A stretch of 64,000 nt of DNA, taken from positions 6,103,001 through 6,167,000 of the forward strand of contig NZ_LT607733.1 in NCBI RefSeq assembly GCF_900091445.1. Direction: 5' to 3'. Shown here in pieces: positions 53,426-62,411 of the stretch; the stretch's first letter is position 1; each line of letters starts with the position of its first letter. The translations under genes were made by a program, and so were the position numbers. A model generated the notes under the pieces. That model worked only from the letters and a program-made list of their open reading frames with translations. It did no database searches and was not told the origin of the DNA. This DNA comes from Micromonospora echinofusca. Lineage in GTDB: Bacteria > Actinomycetota > Actinomycetes > Mycobacteriales > Micromonosporaceae.

Positions 53426-55203
53426 GACTGCGCCTCCTGAAGGTCGTCGCGCGACCGCCGGGGAGGGGCGTCCTCCAGGGTCGCGTCCAAGAGCATGCGG
53501 GTGTACTCGTGCTGTGGGTTGGCGAAGAGTTCGGCGACCGGTTGCTGCTCGACGACGAGGCCGTCCCGCATCACCGCGACCCGGTCGCAGAGGTCGGCGA
53601 CCACACCCAGGTTGTGGGTGACCAGGATGAGGCCCATGTCGCGCTCCCGTTGCAGGTCACGGAGGAGTTCGAGGACCTCCGCCTGGACCGTGACGTCGAG
53701 GGCGGTGGTCGGCTCGTCCGCGATGAGCAGCTCGGGATCGCAGGACACGGCGCCCGCGATGAGCACCCGCTGTGCCATTCCTCCGCTGAGCTGATGGGGG
53801 TAGGCGGCGAGCGTGCGGGCGGGGTCGGGAATGCCGACGCGTTCGAGCAGGTGCAGGGCCCGCTCGGTCGCGGCCTTCCTGGACAGGTTGAGCTTGCGCC
53901 GCATCGGCTTCGTCAGTTGGGCACCAATGGTGAAGGACGGGTCCAGGTTGGACATCGGCTCCTGCGGCACGTAGGCCATCTTCGGCCCGCGCAGCTTCTG
54001 CAACTCGCCCTCGCGCAGCCCGATCAGGGACCGCCCGTCGAGGGAGAGGTGCCGGGCGGACACGGAGGCATCGGGTGGCAGGAGTCCGAGGATCGCGAAG
54101 GACGTCTGGGACTTCCCGGAGCCGGACTCCCCGACCAGGCCGAGCACCTCTCCTCGCGCGACGTGCAGCGACACGCCCCGCACCACGTCCTTGGTAGCTC
54201 CGTCCTCGGCCACGTACCGCACCGACAGGTCCTCGACGCGGAGCAGGGTGTCCGCGGGGAGGGCGGTCGCGGGCGTACGGGCGGTTTCGCCCTGGGTGAT
54301 CGTCGTGTCGTCCCGGCGGGCGGACCGCGCCGCCCGCTCGGCCTTTGGTTTGCGGCTGACCCCCAGCGAATCCGCCAGGGCCGTGCCGAAGAGCACGAGT
54401 GCCATGACCGTGCAGCCGATGGCGACGCCGGGTGCGATGACCAGCTCGGGCGCGCGTTGGAAGTTCTGGAAGGCGTTGCTGAGTTCGCCACCCCAGCTGG
54501 GGCGCTGCGGGTCGCCGAAGCCGAGGAACTCCAGACCGGACTGGACGATGATCGCCATGCCGAAGATGAACGAGGACCGCACGAGGACCGGCCCCAGCAC
54601 CACGGAGAGCACGTGGCGAAAGATGATGCGCAGGTCGGACAGTCCCGCGACGCGGGCGGCGTCGAGGTAGAGCTCCTCGCGCACCGCGATCACGGCGCTC
54701 CGGGTCAGCCGGAAGATGTCCGGCGACGCCAGCACGCCAAGGGTGATCATCGTCGGGGCGAGGCCGCTGCCGAGGGAGGCGATGACCACGATGATGATGA
54801 GGATCTCCGGCAGGGACATCAGCATGTTGAAGATCCAGCTCGACACCCCGTCGAACCGCTTCGCGTGGTAGCCGGCGAGGAGACCCGCGGGAATCCCGCA
54901 CAGGAGAGCGACGGCGACCATGATCGCGCCCGCCTGGAGGCTCACCCGGCCGCCCCACAGGAGGCGGCTGAGGATGTCCCGCCCGTTTCCGTCCGTGCCG
55001 AGCGGGTGGTCGCCGCTCGGCGGGCGGAGCGCCTCCGAGAGCACCACCAGGTTCGGGTCCTGCGGGGCGAGCAGCGGCGCGAGGATGCTCGCCACGACGA
55101 TGGCCAGCAGGACACCGCCCGCCACCACGCCCATGGGGTTACGCAGGAAGGAGCGGAATCTCCTGGCTGTCAGGCCCGCGCGGGCCGTCACGTCGGCGCT
55201 CAT
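53422..55203 (-). CDS. Fused OppC-type permease and OppD-type ATPase
   Basis: A single 593-aa protein holds a permease (residues 1-285) and an ATPase (about 325-593). The permease has PMGVVAGGVLLAIVVASILA, LQAGAIMVAVALLCGIPAGL and AARVAGLSDLRIIFRHVL, the last being the loop that contacts the ATPase. The ATPase has GLVGESGSGKSQTSFAILGL, YVPQEPMSNLDPSFTIGA, QLSGGMAQRVLIAGA, LLIADEPTTALDV and VTHNLGVVADLCDRV. The linker is Ala-, Arg- and Thr-rich. These are two separate proteins in Opp and Dpp systems. Both parts look complete. The start is ATG 55203. Confidence 0.9.
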   Translation of the reverse strand: MSADVTARAGLTARRFRSFLRNPMGVVAGGVLLAIVVASILAPLLAPQDPNLVVLSEALRPPSGDHPLGTDGNGRDILSRLLWGGRVSLQAGAIMVAVALLCGIPAGLLAGYHAKRFDGVSSWIFNMLMSLPEILIIIVVIASLGSGLAPTMITLGVLASPDIFRLTRSAVIAVREELYLDAARVAGLSDLRIIFRHVLSVVLGPVLVRSSFIFGMAIIVQSGLEFLGFGDPQRPSWGGELSNAFQNFQRAPELVIAPGVAIGCTVMALVLFGTALADSLGVSRKPKAERAARSARRDDTTITQGETARTPATALPADTLLRVEDLSVRYVAEDGATKDVVRGVSLHVARGEVLGLVGESGSGKSQTSFAILGLLPPDASVSARHLSLDGRSLIGLREGELQKLRGPKMAYVPQEPMSNLDPSFTIGAQLTKPMRRKLNLSRKAATERALHLLERVGIPDPARTLAAYPHQLSGGMAQRVLIAGAVSCDPELLIADEPTTALDVTVQAEVLELLRDLQRERDMGLILVTHNLGVVADLCDRVAVMRDGLVVEQQPVAELFANPQHEYTRMLLDATLEDAPPRRSRDDLQEAQS

Positions 55204-56141
55204 GCGTTCCGTACCTTCGGGTTCAGTGCGGCGTAGAGGATGTCGACCGCGAGATTGACGAGTACGACGACGAGCACGGTGAAGAGCAGGACGCCCATGA
55301 TGACGGGGATGTCGCTGTTGCCCGAGGCGTTGATGGCGACGGCGCCGATGCCTTGGAGGCCGAACACCCGCTCGATGATGGCGGCGCCGCTCATCGCCGC
55401 GATGAACTGCAGGGAGAGCATCGTCAGCGCCGGCGGAGCCGCGTTGCGCAGGACGTGGGTGAGCAGGATGTCGCGCTGCGAGAGACCCCGGCTGCGCAGC
55501 GTACGGACGTAGTCCTGGCTGTTGACGGTGATCACGGAGTTCCGCAGCTGTTGGGCGATGGCGGCGATCGAACCGATCGACAGCGCGACGATCGGCAGGG
55601 TGATGGACCAGAGCCACCCGCCGGGTGAGTCGCCCAGGTGGACGTAGCCCGTGGCGGGGAACCAGCCCAGTTGCACGGCGAAGACCAGGGCCAGGATGAT
55701 CGCGACCCAGAAGTTCGGAAGGCTGAAGCCGAGCACCATGAACACCTGGAGTACGCGGTCGAACGTCCCGGGTCGGGTCGCCGCGAGCAGCCCGAGCACG
55801 ACACCGAGGACCGCGGCCACCAGGACGGCACCCAACGCCAGGGAGACGGTGACCGGCAGCCGCGTCACGATGAGGTCGCTCACCTCGGCGTTCTGCGCGG
55901 ACGAAACCCCCAGGTCACCGCGTACGACCCCGCTCAGCCAGCTCAGATACTGCTCGACGAGCGGCCGGTCGAGGCCGAGCTGCTCCCGCTTGACCGCGAC
56001 CTGTTCCTCGGTGGCGTAGAGGCCGAGCGCCCCCCGGGCCGGATCGGAGCCGGTGAGCATGAGGAAGAAGAACATCCCCGTCACGACCGAGAACGCCAGC
56101 AGCAGGCCCGTGGCCAACCGCCGACCGATGAAGCCCAGCAT
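55200..56141 (-). CDS. Opp-type ABC transporter permease (OppB-like)
   Basis: This 313-aa permease has six helices, from IGRRLATGLLLAFSVVTGMF to VIMGVLLFTVLVVVLVNLAV. The external loop after helix 1 (SDPARGALGLYATEEQVAVK) and the permease loop YVRTLRSRGLSQRDILLTHV are typical of OppB/DppB. It overlaps the fusion gene by four bases. It pairs with the OppC part downstream to form the channel. The gap to the lipoprotein gene is 81 bases. Confidence 0.9.
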   Translation of the reverse strand: MLGFIGRRLATGLLLAFSVVTGMFFFLMLTGSDPARGALGLYATEEQVAVKREQLGLDRPLVEQYLSWLSGVVRGDLGVSSAQNAEVSDLIVTRLPVTVSLALGAVLVAAVLGVVLGLLAATRPGTFDRVLQVFMVLGFSLPNFWVAIILALVFAVQLGWFPATGYVHLGDSPGGWLWSITLPIVALSIGSIAAIAQQLRNSVITVNSQDYVRTLRSRGLSQRDILLTHVLRNAAPPALTMLSLQFIAAMSGAAIIERVFGLQGIGAVAINASGNSDIPVIMGVLLFTVLVVVLVNLAVDILYAALNPKVRNA

Positions 56142-56222
56142 GCCTGCTACCTCCTAGATGAGCTGTAGTGATCCACCGGATGGGCCGGCCCGTCGTCCGA
56201 CCCATCCGGGGTTGATCGGCGG

Positions 56223-57743
56223 TTACTTCGCCGGGGCGAAGAAGCGGAGGCTCGGCATGAGCTGCGCCTGCTGCATGGTCACGTCGATGTCCGACTTGAA
56301 CAGGTAGACGTTCTCCTGCGTGACGATCGGCGCGAACCAGGCCTGCTCGACGAGGTGGGTGTTCAGCTCCTTGTAGAGAGCGGCCTGCTTGTCACCCTGC
56401 GCGGCCGGGATCTCCTTGAGCAGCCGGGTGACGGTCTCGTCGGTGTACTTGAAGTTGTTCCACAGCGACGTCGGGGTGAGCTTGTTCAGCACGTCCGTCC
56501 ACGCCGGGATGTTCGTGGAGAACGAGAGCATGAACGCCGGCTGGCCCTTCAGGGTCTCCAGGCCACCGTTGGCGAAGCCGTTGACCGGCACCTGCTCGAC
56601 CGTGATGCCCACGTCGCCCAGGTACTGGGTGACGATCGGCACCAGCGGGGACATGAAGCCCTCGCTGTACGAAACCTTGATCTTGAAGCCGCTGCCGTAG
56701 CCCGCCGCGGCCAGCAACTCGCGCGCCTTCGCCGGGTCGTACGGGTAGCGCGCGTTCAGCTCCGGGACCCACGCCTCGCTGGACGGGTTGAAGGTCTGGG
56801 TGGATACCTGGCCGAAGCCGCCGTAGTGGGTGTCGAGGATGGCCTTGCGGTCGAGCGCGTGGTTGATCGCCTGCCGCACCCGCACGTCGCCGAGTGCCGC
56901 CGACGCCTTGCCGGCGCGGTCCTGGAGGATGATGCCCTGCCACTCGCCGGGCACCGTCTTGACGGTGAGCCCGTCGGTCTTGGCCTTCGGCACCATGTCG
57001 GGGGTGCCGTACATGAACTGGATCTGGCCGGTGGCGAGCGCGTTGTACCGGGCGGTGAACTCCTCGTACGGGCGGATCACGACGTTCTCGAAGGGGAACG
57101 CCTCGCGGTTCCAGTAGCCGTCGCGTGCCTTGAACGTGTACTTGACGCCCTTCTCGGAAGCGCCCGAGTCGTACGTGTAGGGCCCGGAGCCCACCGGGTT
57201 GGAGGCGATGGTGCCCGAGCTGAGCGCCGTGGGGCTCGCCATGTATCCCAGGTACGTCGCCAGGGCGGCCAGGAGGCCGGGGCTGGGCTCGCTGAGGTGC
57301 AGGCGCACCGTGGCCTTGTCCACGACCTCGACGCGCTCGATCGCCCGGGCCGCCTCGGAGGCGCTGCCCGCCCCCTTCTTGCGCGCTTCGAGGTTGACCT
57401 TCACCGCGTCGGCGTCGAAGGCGGCGCCGTCACTGAAGGTGACGCCGTCGCGCAGCTTCAGGGTGAGCTCGGTGAGGTCGGCGTTGTACTCGTACGCGGT
57501 GGCCAGGTTGCCCTCGATCTTCGACTCGGGCGTCTTGCGGAGCAGCGGGTCGTAGACGGCCTCCGCGTAGTGGATGACCGCGCCTTCCTTCATCTCGGCG
57601 GGGTCCCAGGTCAGCACGTCGCCGTTGTTGCCCAGTACGAGCTGGGACGAGCCTGCTTCATTCGCCTGCCCGCCACCGCTACAACCGGCGAGGGCGAGAG
57701 CGACTACGGCAAACGCTGCCGTCAGCGTGCGTGTCAGTTGCAC
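56223..57743 (-). CDS. Extracellular solute-binding lipoprotein (OppA-like)
   Basis: The 506-aa product starts at GTG 57743 (AAGGGAA ribosome site) with a lipoprotein signal peptide: basic MQLTRT, a hydrophobic stretch, and the lipobox LALAGCSGG with the Cys at about residue 21. The mature part is a class C binding protein with LVLGNNGDVLTWDPAEMKEG, KLRDGVTFSDGAAFDADAVK, DVRVRQAINHALDRKAIL and YDPAKARELLAAAGYGSG, features of oligopeptide-binding family 5. It captures a peptide or sugar outside the cell. The adjoining sugar enzymes make a glycoside or oligosaccharide more likely than a peptide. Confidence 0.92.
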   Translation of the reverse strand: MQLTRTLTAAFAVVALALAGCSGGGQANEAGSSQLVLGNNGDVLTWDPAEMKEGAVIHYAEAVYDPLLRKTPESKIEGNLATAYEYNADLTELTLKLRDGVTFSDGAAFDADAVKVNLEARKKGAGSASEAARAIERVEVVDKATVRLHLSEPSPGLLAALATYLGYMASPTALSSGTIASNPVGSGPYTYDSGASEKGVKYTFKARDGYWNREAFPFENVVIRPYEEFTARYNALATGQIQFMYGTPDMVPKAKTDGLTVKTVPGEWQGIILQDRAGKASAALGDVRVRQAINHALDRKAILDTHYGGFGQVSTQTFNPSSEAWVPELNARYPYDPAKARELLAAAGYGSGFKIKVSYSEGFMSPLVPIVTQYLGDVGITVEQVPVNGFANGGLETLKGQPAFMLSFSTNIPAWTDVLNKLTPTSLWNNFKYTDETVTRLLKEIPAAQGDKQAALYKELNTHLVEQAWFAPIVTQENVYLFKSDIDVTMQQAQLMPSLRFFAPAK

Positions 57744-57817
57744 CGTGTTCCCTTCTATTGCTGCAAAGCCAGCGCCGGTCGGCGTCGCTCCAGGTGACGG
57801 GGATCGGATCGTGCGGT

Positions 57818-59017
57818 TCAGGCGATCCCGAGTTGTTGGCTCATGACCATGGCGGTCGCGCCGCGCAGGACGATGTCGTCGCCGAGCTCCGAGAGCCGCA
57901 GGACGATGTCGCCGTGGACCTCGGTCAGGGCGCGCTGCCGGATGGTTTCCATCGCCGCGGCGGCCAGCGGTCCTTCCAGCACCCGGTGCGGCCCGCTGAG
58001 GACGATTTCCGAGACGTTGATGGCGGCCACGATCGGGGCCAGCACGGAACCGAGGGCTTCGCCAGCGGCGGCGAGGACCCGGGTGTGCTCCGCATCGGTA
58101 CGGGCTTCCGAGAGGTCTTCCTGGATGCGCCGGGTCGACAGCCAGGTCTCGAGACAGCCGAACTTTCCACAGACACAGGCCCGCTCGCTGCCGGTGTCCA
58201 CGACCACGTGGCCGATCTCGCCGGCCGCGAACCTGCTGCCCAGGACGGGCGTCCCGCCGAGCAGCAGACCCGCCCCCACGCCGACGCCGACCCGCACGAG
58301 GAGGGTGTCCGCCGCGCTCTCGCCGTAACTGCGCTCGGCGAGCGCGGTGGCGTTGGCGTCGTTCGACACCACCACAGGGCAGGCGAAGTGCCCGGTCAGC
58401 ACCGAGCGGAGGTCGAGGTCCTTCCACCCCAGGTTGGGTGCGCTGAGGACGACGCCACCGAGGTCCACGATTCCCGGGGTGCCGATGCCGATGCCGAGCA
58501 GCGGCGCCGTCACCTGTTCGCGCAACGCCCCGACGAGACCGACGACCTTCGCCAGCGCGTCGGCGCCGGTGCTGCCCTCGATCTCGACCTGCTGACGAGC
58601 CACCACTGATCCACCGAGGTCGAACACGGCCCCCCGGTAGAGCGTCGAGTGGCTCAGGTCCACGGCGACCGCCTGATAGGCGTGCTCGTTGAACTCGAGC
58701 ATCATCGCCGGCTTCCCGGGCCGCGTCCCCGCCCGCGTACCCACCTCGACCACGAGGTCGTCCGCGAGGAGGTCGCTCACGACGTCCGAGACCGAGACCC
58801 TCGTCAGCCCGGTGCGCCGCGCCAGATCCGCCCGGCTGTGCGGCCCCTCCCGGTAGAGCATGCGCAGCAGCAACTCGCGGTTGTGCACGCGGGCCTGCTC
58901 CGGGAGCACCTTCTCGCCGGAGCGGACCCGGGCCGGAACCCGGTCTCGCCGCACGGTCCCCACCGCGCGGCCCTGTGGCTCCGGCGGCGTGGTCCCCGTC
59001 TCATCAATGCACGTCAC
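57818..59017 (-). CDS. ROK-family transcriptional regulator
   Basis: This 399-aa regulator has a winged helix (about 30-90: VHNRELLLRMLYREGPHSRA, RTGLTRVSVSDVVSDLL) and a ROK sugar-binding domain: LLGIGIGTPGIVDLGGVVLS, VVVSNDANATALAERSYGE and GEIGHVVVDTGSERACVCGK with the zinc-type Cys motif CVCGKFGCLETWLS. It probably senses a sugar and represses the uptake operon. I use GTG 59017 because a promoter (-10 TGTACT) ends 6 bases before it, giving a leaderless message; the longer frame starts at TTG 59041 inside the operator. Confidence 0.85.
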   Translation of the reverse strand: MTCIDETGTTPPEPQGRAVGTVRRDRVPARVRSGEKVLPEQARVHNRELLLRMLYREGPHSRADLARRTGLTRVSVSDVVSDLLADDLVVEVGTRAGTRPGKPAMMLEFNEHAYQAVAVDLSHSTLYRGAVFDLGGSVVARQQVEIEGSTGADALAKVVGLVGALREQVTAPLLGIGIGTPGIVDLGGVVLSAPNLGWKDLDLRSVLTGHFACPVVVSNDANATALAERSYGESAADTLLVRVGVGVGAGLLLGGTPVLGSRFAAGEIGHVVVDTGSERACVCGKFGCLETWLSTRRIQEDLSEARTDAEHTRVLAAAGEALGSVLAPIVAAINVSEIVLSGPHRVLEGPLAAAAMETIRQRALTEVHGDIVLRLSELGDDIVLRGATAMVMSQQLGIA

Positions 59018-59020
59018 ACG

Positions 59021-59052
59021 GTTAGTACAGGCGGCTAACAAACCGCCGACAA
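59021..59052 (-). promoter_or_regulatory. ROK gene promoter overlapped by a palindrome
   Basis: On the minus strand, TTGTCG (59052-59047) and TGTACT (59029-59024) are separated by 17 bases. The transcription start would fall at 59017, exactly on GTG. A palindrome GTTAG-(9 bases)-CTAAC, 59021-59039, covers the -10 box, as expected for an autoregulatory operator. Both parts fit together well. Confidence 0.6.
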
Positions 59053-59506
59053 GAACGCGGCTCGCGTTGTTCCCAAGTTGTTACATTCCCATGGCCCGGT
59101 TTTTGCGGCAGCTTCGACCAGCCAACACCCCTGGTGGAGCCGCCGGTAACGGCGCTGGGCGAGCCCACCAGCGCGCCGGCGAGCCCGCACGGCGACGAGG
59201 AGGGACACCGCGGGCGCCGACTCTCCGATAGGGTCCCACCGGAGGATCGCCAGCCTTCTTCGGCATCGATCACCGGACCACGTCCGGCCCGGCCTGCCAA
59301 GATCAAAAGGCCTCTGCGGGCCGCGGCCAGGAGGGCAGTTGACCTCCCGGCACCGTCCGCGCCGCCCGGCCTGACTCTTCCCGTACGCCCGGAGGCGCCG
59401 CCGTGGCCGGGCGACGAGGCGCGCTCCTCCCCTGAGCTGCCGGTTCTTCCTACGGCACGAAAGCCGAGAGTCGCAACCGGCCGCCTTCCGGTAACCTGAG
59501 CGCGCG
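59053..59506. other. Gene-poor interval before tRNA-Lys
   Basis: This 454-base stretch carries short open frames on both strands but none has a credible start, codon bias or family pattern. It contains a run of C/G-rich sequence and no clear hairpin before the tRNA. I see no gene in it. Confidence 0.6.
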
Positions 59507-59578
59507 GGCCGCTAGCTCAATGGCAGAGCTGTGGACTTTTAATCCATAGGTTCAGGGTTCGAGTCCCTGGCGGCCCAC
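59507..59578 (+). tRNA. tRNA-Lys (anticodon TTT)
   Basis: The sequence folds as a tRNA: acceptor arm GGGCCGC (59507-59513) pairing with GCGGCCC (59571-59577), a D loop with AATGGCA, an anticodon loop CTTTTAA with anticodon TTT, and a T arm with GGTTCGAGTCC. The discriminator base is A at 59578. The 3' CCA is not encoded, as in most actinobacterial tRNAs. Confidence 0.95.
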
Positions 59579-59696
59579 TCCTCCGCAGGTCACCGGCCCC
59601 TTCGCGGGGCCGCTTGCACCGTGATCTTGGCTCGTGCAGCAGCACCCGTGGAGCCACCGTCAGGTCGACCAGGGACGAGACGCAGGTCCGTCCGAC

Positions 59697-59712
59697 GTAC
59701 AGTTTCCTGTAC
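59697..59712. promoter_or_regulatory. Palindrome upstream of the YefM-YoeB operon
   Basis: GTACAGTTTCCTGTAC is a 6-bp inverted repeat with a 4-base centre, 19 bases upstream of the antitoxin ATG. Its TGTAC-type half sites resemble those bound by YefM in other bacteria, and the complex is expected to repress its own operon here. Confidence 0.65.
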
Positions 59713-59730
59713 CTACCCCCGGAGGTGGTC

Positions 59731-60006
59731 ATGCGGACCGTGAACTTCACCCAGCTACGGCAGAACCTGGCCGCCGAACTCGACAGCGTCATCAACGACG
59801 CGGAGGAAGTGGTGGTGACCCGGTCGGGCCACGAACCGGTGGTCATCGTGCCGCTTGCGGAGTACGAGGCGATGAAGGAAACCGAGTACCTCCTCCGCAA
59901 CCCGGCCAACGCCGCAGCCCTGCGCCGCTCGATCGCGGAGCTTGAGGAGGGCGACGCGGCCGAGCGGGACCTGGTCGACCCGGCCACGGTGCGGGACGTC
60001 ACGTGA
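59731..60006 (+). CDS. yefM: YefM-family antitoxin
   Basis: The 91-aa antitoxin has the typical N-terminal Phd/YefM fold MRTVNFTQLRQNLAAELDSV, EEVVVTRSGHEPVVIVPLAE and YEAMKETEYLLRNPANAAAL. The C-terminus (ELEEGDAAERDLVDP) is disordered and acidic, as expected for the toxin-wrapping tail. ATG 59731 has a GGAGGTGG ribosome site. It overlaps the toxin start by four bases. It binds the palindrome upstream, alone or with toxin. Confidence 0.92.
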   Translation: MRTVNFTQLRQNLAAELDSVINDAEEVVVTRSGHEPVVIVPLAEYEAMKETEYLLRNPANAAALRRSIAELEEGDAAERDLVDPATVRDVT

Positions 60007-60260
60007 GGCTGGTCTTCACCGCGACGGCCTGGAACCAGTACCTCAGCCACACCGACCGAAAATTGGTCAAGCGCATCAACGACCTCATCGCGGACGTGAT
60101 GCGCAACGGATACGAGGGCATCGGCAAGCCGGAACCCCTTCGGGGAGAGCTGTCCGGCTTCTGGTCCCGCCGGATCGATCGCGAACATCGGCTGGTGCAT
60201 CGGATCACCACGGACGACATCGAGATCATCGCCTGCCGCTACCACTACGGCGATCGATAG
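60003..60260 (+). CDS. yoeB: YoeB/Txe-family mRNA interferase toxin
   Basis: The 85-aa protein has the RelE-like YoeB fold: MRLVFTATAWNQYLSHTDRK, RINDLIADVMRNGYEGIGK, PEPLRGELSGFWSRRIDREH and RLVHRITTDDIEIIACRYHY. The conserved catalytic residues Glu (PEPLRGEL), Arg and the C-terminal His-Tyr (CRYHYGD) are present. It cleaves mRNA on the ribosome when freed from YefM. It starts at GTG 60003. Confidence 0.92.
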   Translation: MRLVFTATAWNQYLSHTDRKLVKRINDLIADVMRNGYEGIGKPEPLRGELSGFWSRRIDREHRLVHRITTDDIEIIACRYHYGDR

Positions 60261-60504
60261 CGGACCGGGCTGGAGTTAGGAACGTCGGTTGTCCCGACCG
60301 AGTCCGTACGTCCTACCGGTCGAAGCGCGCTGCCGGGTCCAGCGCCACTGTGCAGATGTTGGGCAGTGGCACGCTGACCACGGCGACCTTCCTTCCTGCC
60401 GCTTCGTGCCACGCATTCCGCACAGCAACCCGCAGCGGCTGCAGCCGCATCCCATGAGTGAGTGCCACTGAGCACAGCGACCAGACTCCCGCAGGCATCC
60501 ACGG

Positions 60505-61056
60505 TTGTCGGCCGGTCTGGTGCCCTCAGTCCAGCAGCCCACCGGTGCGGCGGGACAGTTCGTCACCTACGACAAGTCGGTGGTGTCGCCACATGACGGC
60601 TCGGTTCTCGGGCTGCCGTTCGCGGTAGCGGTCGGGCATGTCGGGCGAGCGATGGCGCCGGAGCTGGCGGATCTGCCGGCGCGGCCGAGCGTCGGCAAGG
60701 ACTTGTTCTGGCCTGCGGATTTCGCTCGCGCCTTTGGTTCCCGGCCGGCTTCAGCCACGCCGCTGCACGGTGTGGTGCTGTGCGAGGCCGACTTCGCGGC
60801 GTCCCGTATCGAGGTGCTGACCGACGTCGACCAGGACGAGCGGCGGATCGCCCTGGAACGCGACATGACGGACTTCGGCGACGCCATGATCCCGCAACGG
60901 CTGAGGACCGGCCGCACGCGGGACGCCGAACTGCCATCGCTTCCGGCCGAGTGGTCGGTGATGCCCTGGGTCCGGCCACGGGGAAATCCATGGACCATGA
61001 CCCGCGATACCGTGAGCGCCGTGCGGACAGCGTTCGACTTCCAGAGAGTCGTGTGA
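60505..61056 (+). pseudogene. Truncated HPr-kinase-like protein
   Basis: This 183-aa frame starts at TTG 60505 and reads FVTYDKSVVSPHDGSVLGLP and FAVAVGHVGRAMAPELADLP, similar to the C-terminal part of HPr kinase-like proteins, where the phosphate-binding loop lies earlier. No Walker A motif is present and there is no upstream in-frame continuation, so the N-terminal half seems missing. It overlaps the HAD gene (TGATG) and may be translated with it. It could also be a diverged full-length family; the loss reading is inference. Confidence 0.5.
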
Positions 61057-61790
61057 TGACGATGCGGGTGAAAGCCGTCCTGCTGGACCTAGACGGCACT
61101 CTGCTGGACCACAGGGGTGCCGCGGAGAAGGCATTCCTCGCCGCCTGCCTGCAATGGCTTCCCGACCTCGACGAGGAGGCGCGGTACGCGGCTCACACAG
61201 AGTGGCAGCGGCTGGAGGCCGTCCACATGCGGGCGTACTTGGACAAGACAATGACCTTCCAGGAACAACGGCGGGCTAGGCTCCGCGGTGTGCTGTCCGC
61301 CTATGGACGAGACACCGGAGCCGTGAGCGACGACCAAGCCGACGACCTCTTCACGATCTACCTGCGCCACTATGAGAATTCCTGGGCAGCGTATGGCGAC
61401 GTCCCGGAGGTGATGCGTTTCCTCGGCGGGGCACCCGCCGGTGTGGCGGTGTTGAGCAACGGCGATCGCGCGCAGCAGGAAGCTAAACTGGCCTCGCTCC
61501 GTCTCCCCTCGACGCCACCGCTGTTCACGCCCTCCGACGTCGGTGCTTCGAAGCCGAATCCCACAAGCTTCCTCGGCGCCTGCGAGCGGATGGGCTGGGA
61601 ACCCTCCGAGGTTCTGTACGTCGGTGACGATCTTCAGGGCGATGCCTTAGCGGCCGCCGCCGCGGGATTACGGGGATGCTGGCTGGACCGGCAGCAGACG
61701 TACGGGGCCGCGGCGCCCGAGGGCATCCTTCGCGTACACAGCCTGTTCGACCTTGCGACGGCCGACCTCTTCGACCGGAGCACGGCCTAG
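61056..61790 (+). CDS. HAD-superfamily hydrolase
   Basis: The 244-aa protein has the HAD catalytic motifs: VLLDLDGTLLD (motif I with both Asp residues, about residues 8-18), VLSNGDR (motif II, about 132), KPNPTSF (motif III with Lys, about 170) and VGDDLQGDAL (motif IV, about 192-201). The cap region is helical (DLDEEARYAAHTEWQRLEAV). These enzymes hydrolyse phosphate esters; the substrate is unknown. ATG 61056 overlaps the preceding stop. The layout matches class I HAD phosphatases. Confidence 0.9.
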   Translation: MTMRVKAVLLDLDGTLLDHRGAAEKAFLAACLQWLPDLDEEARYAAHTEWQRLEAVHMRAYLDKTMTFQEQRRARLRGVLSAYGRDTGAVSDDQADDLFTIYLRHYENSWAAYGDVPEVMRFLGGAPAGVAVLSNGDRAQQEAKLASLRLPSTPPLFTPSDVGASKPNPTSFLGACERMGWEPSEVLYVGDDLQGDALAAAAAGLRGCWLDRQQTYGAAAPEGILRVHSLFDLATADLFDRSTA

Positions 61791-61837
61791 CTGTGCTGCT
61801 ATCGGTTGGGGGAGGCGTAGGACGGAGAGAAACCAGA

Positions 61838-62125
61838 ATGTCCCCGGCAAAGAACCACAAGGGATGGCTGATTGCTGCCATCCCGATCGCCCTGTACTTG
61901 ACGGCGCTTTTCGTCCCGCTCATTTCGCCCTTTGCGCGATATCCGATCTATTTCATAAAATGTGGCGGCCGCCCTGTAGTGGCGACGGATTTTGCAGCGG
62001 CTTACACGTACCGTGCACCCGGCAACGACGACTACGGCGTGGACGTTCTGGTGACAGATTTCTTCTGCACGGAGGCCGAAGCCCAGTCTGCAGGATTCAG
62101 TCGGAGCGATCTGCCAGCCCGGTGA
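61838..62125 (+). CDS. Small membrane protein of unknown function
   Basis: The 95-aa protein has a single transmembrane helix near the N-terminus (WLIAAIPIALYLTALFVPLI, about residues 10-29). The rest is extracytoplasmic-looking and has two Cys residues (IKCGGRP and FFCTEAEAQ) that could form a disulfide. ATG 61838 has a GGAGAG ribosome site. Nothing else assigns a function. Confidence 0.6.
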   Translation: MSPAKNHKGWLIAAIPIALYLTALFVPLISPFARYPIYFIKCGGRPVVATDFAAAYTYRAPGNDDYGVDVLVTDFFCTEAEAQSAGFSRSDLPAR

Positions 62126-62411
62126 CTACCGCCGTGCCCGTTGCTGGGCGCTGGAGGCCAAGGCGTCGGAAGGTCGTCCGTGTCCACTCGGCCAACCCGG
62201 CAGGTGCGGGCAAGATGGCCCAGGCCCTGCGACGGTGGGGAGACCAAGTCCGGATCGCCTCCAAATCCAAAGCAGTCGTCCCCCTGACGAGGTGACCGGA
62301 GTCTCGGTGCGGCCAACGCGACGAGATCGGGCGCTCGGTGGTTACCTTCGCCAGGCGGAGCCGTCAAGATCAGGGATCGGACCAGGGCACCCGATACCCG
62401 GAGGCGTCACC

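Noticed and set aside
59134..59499. An open frame of 121 codons before the tRNA
   Set aside because: No ribosome site, skewed composition and no family pattern; it looks like random GC-rich coding potential.
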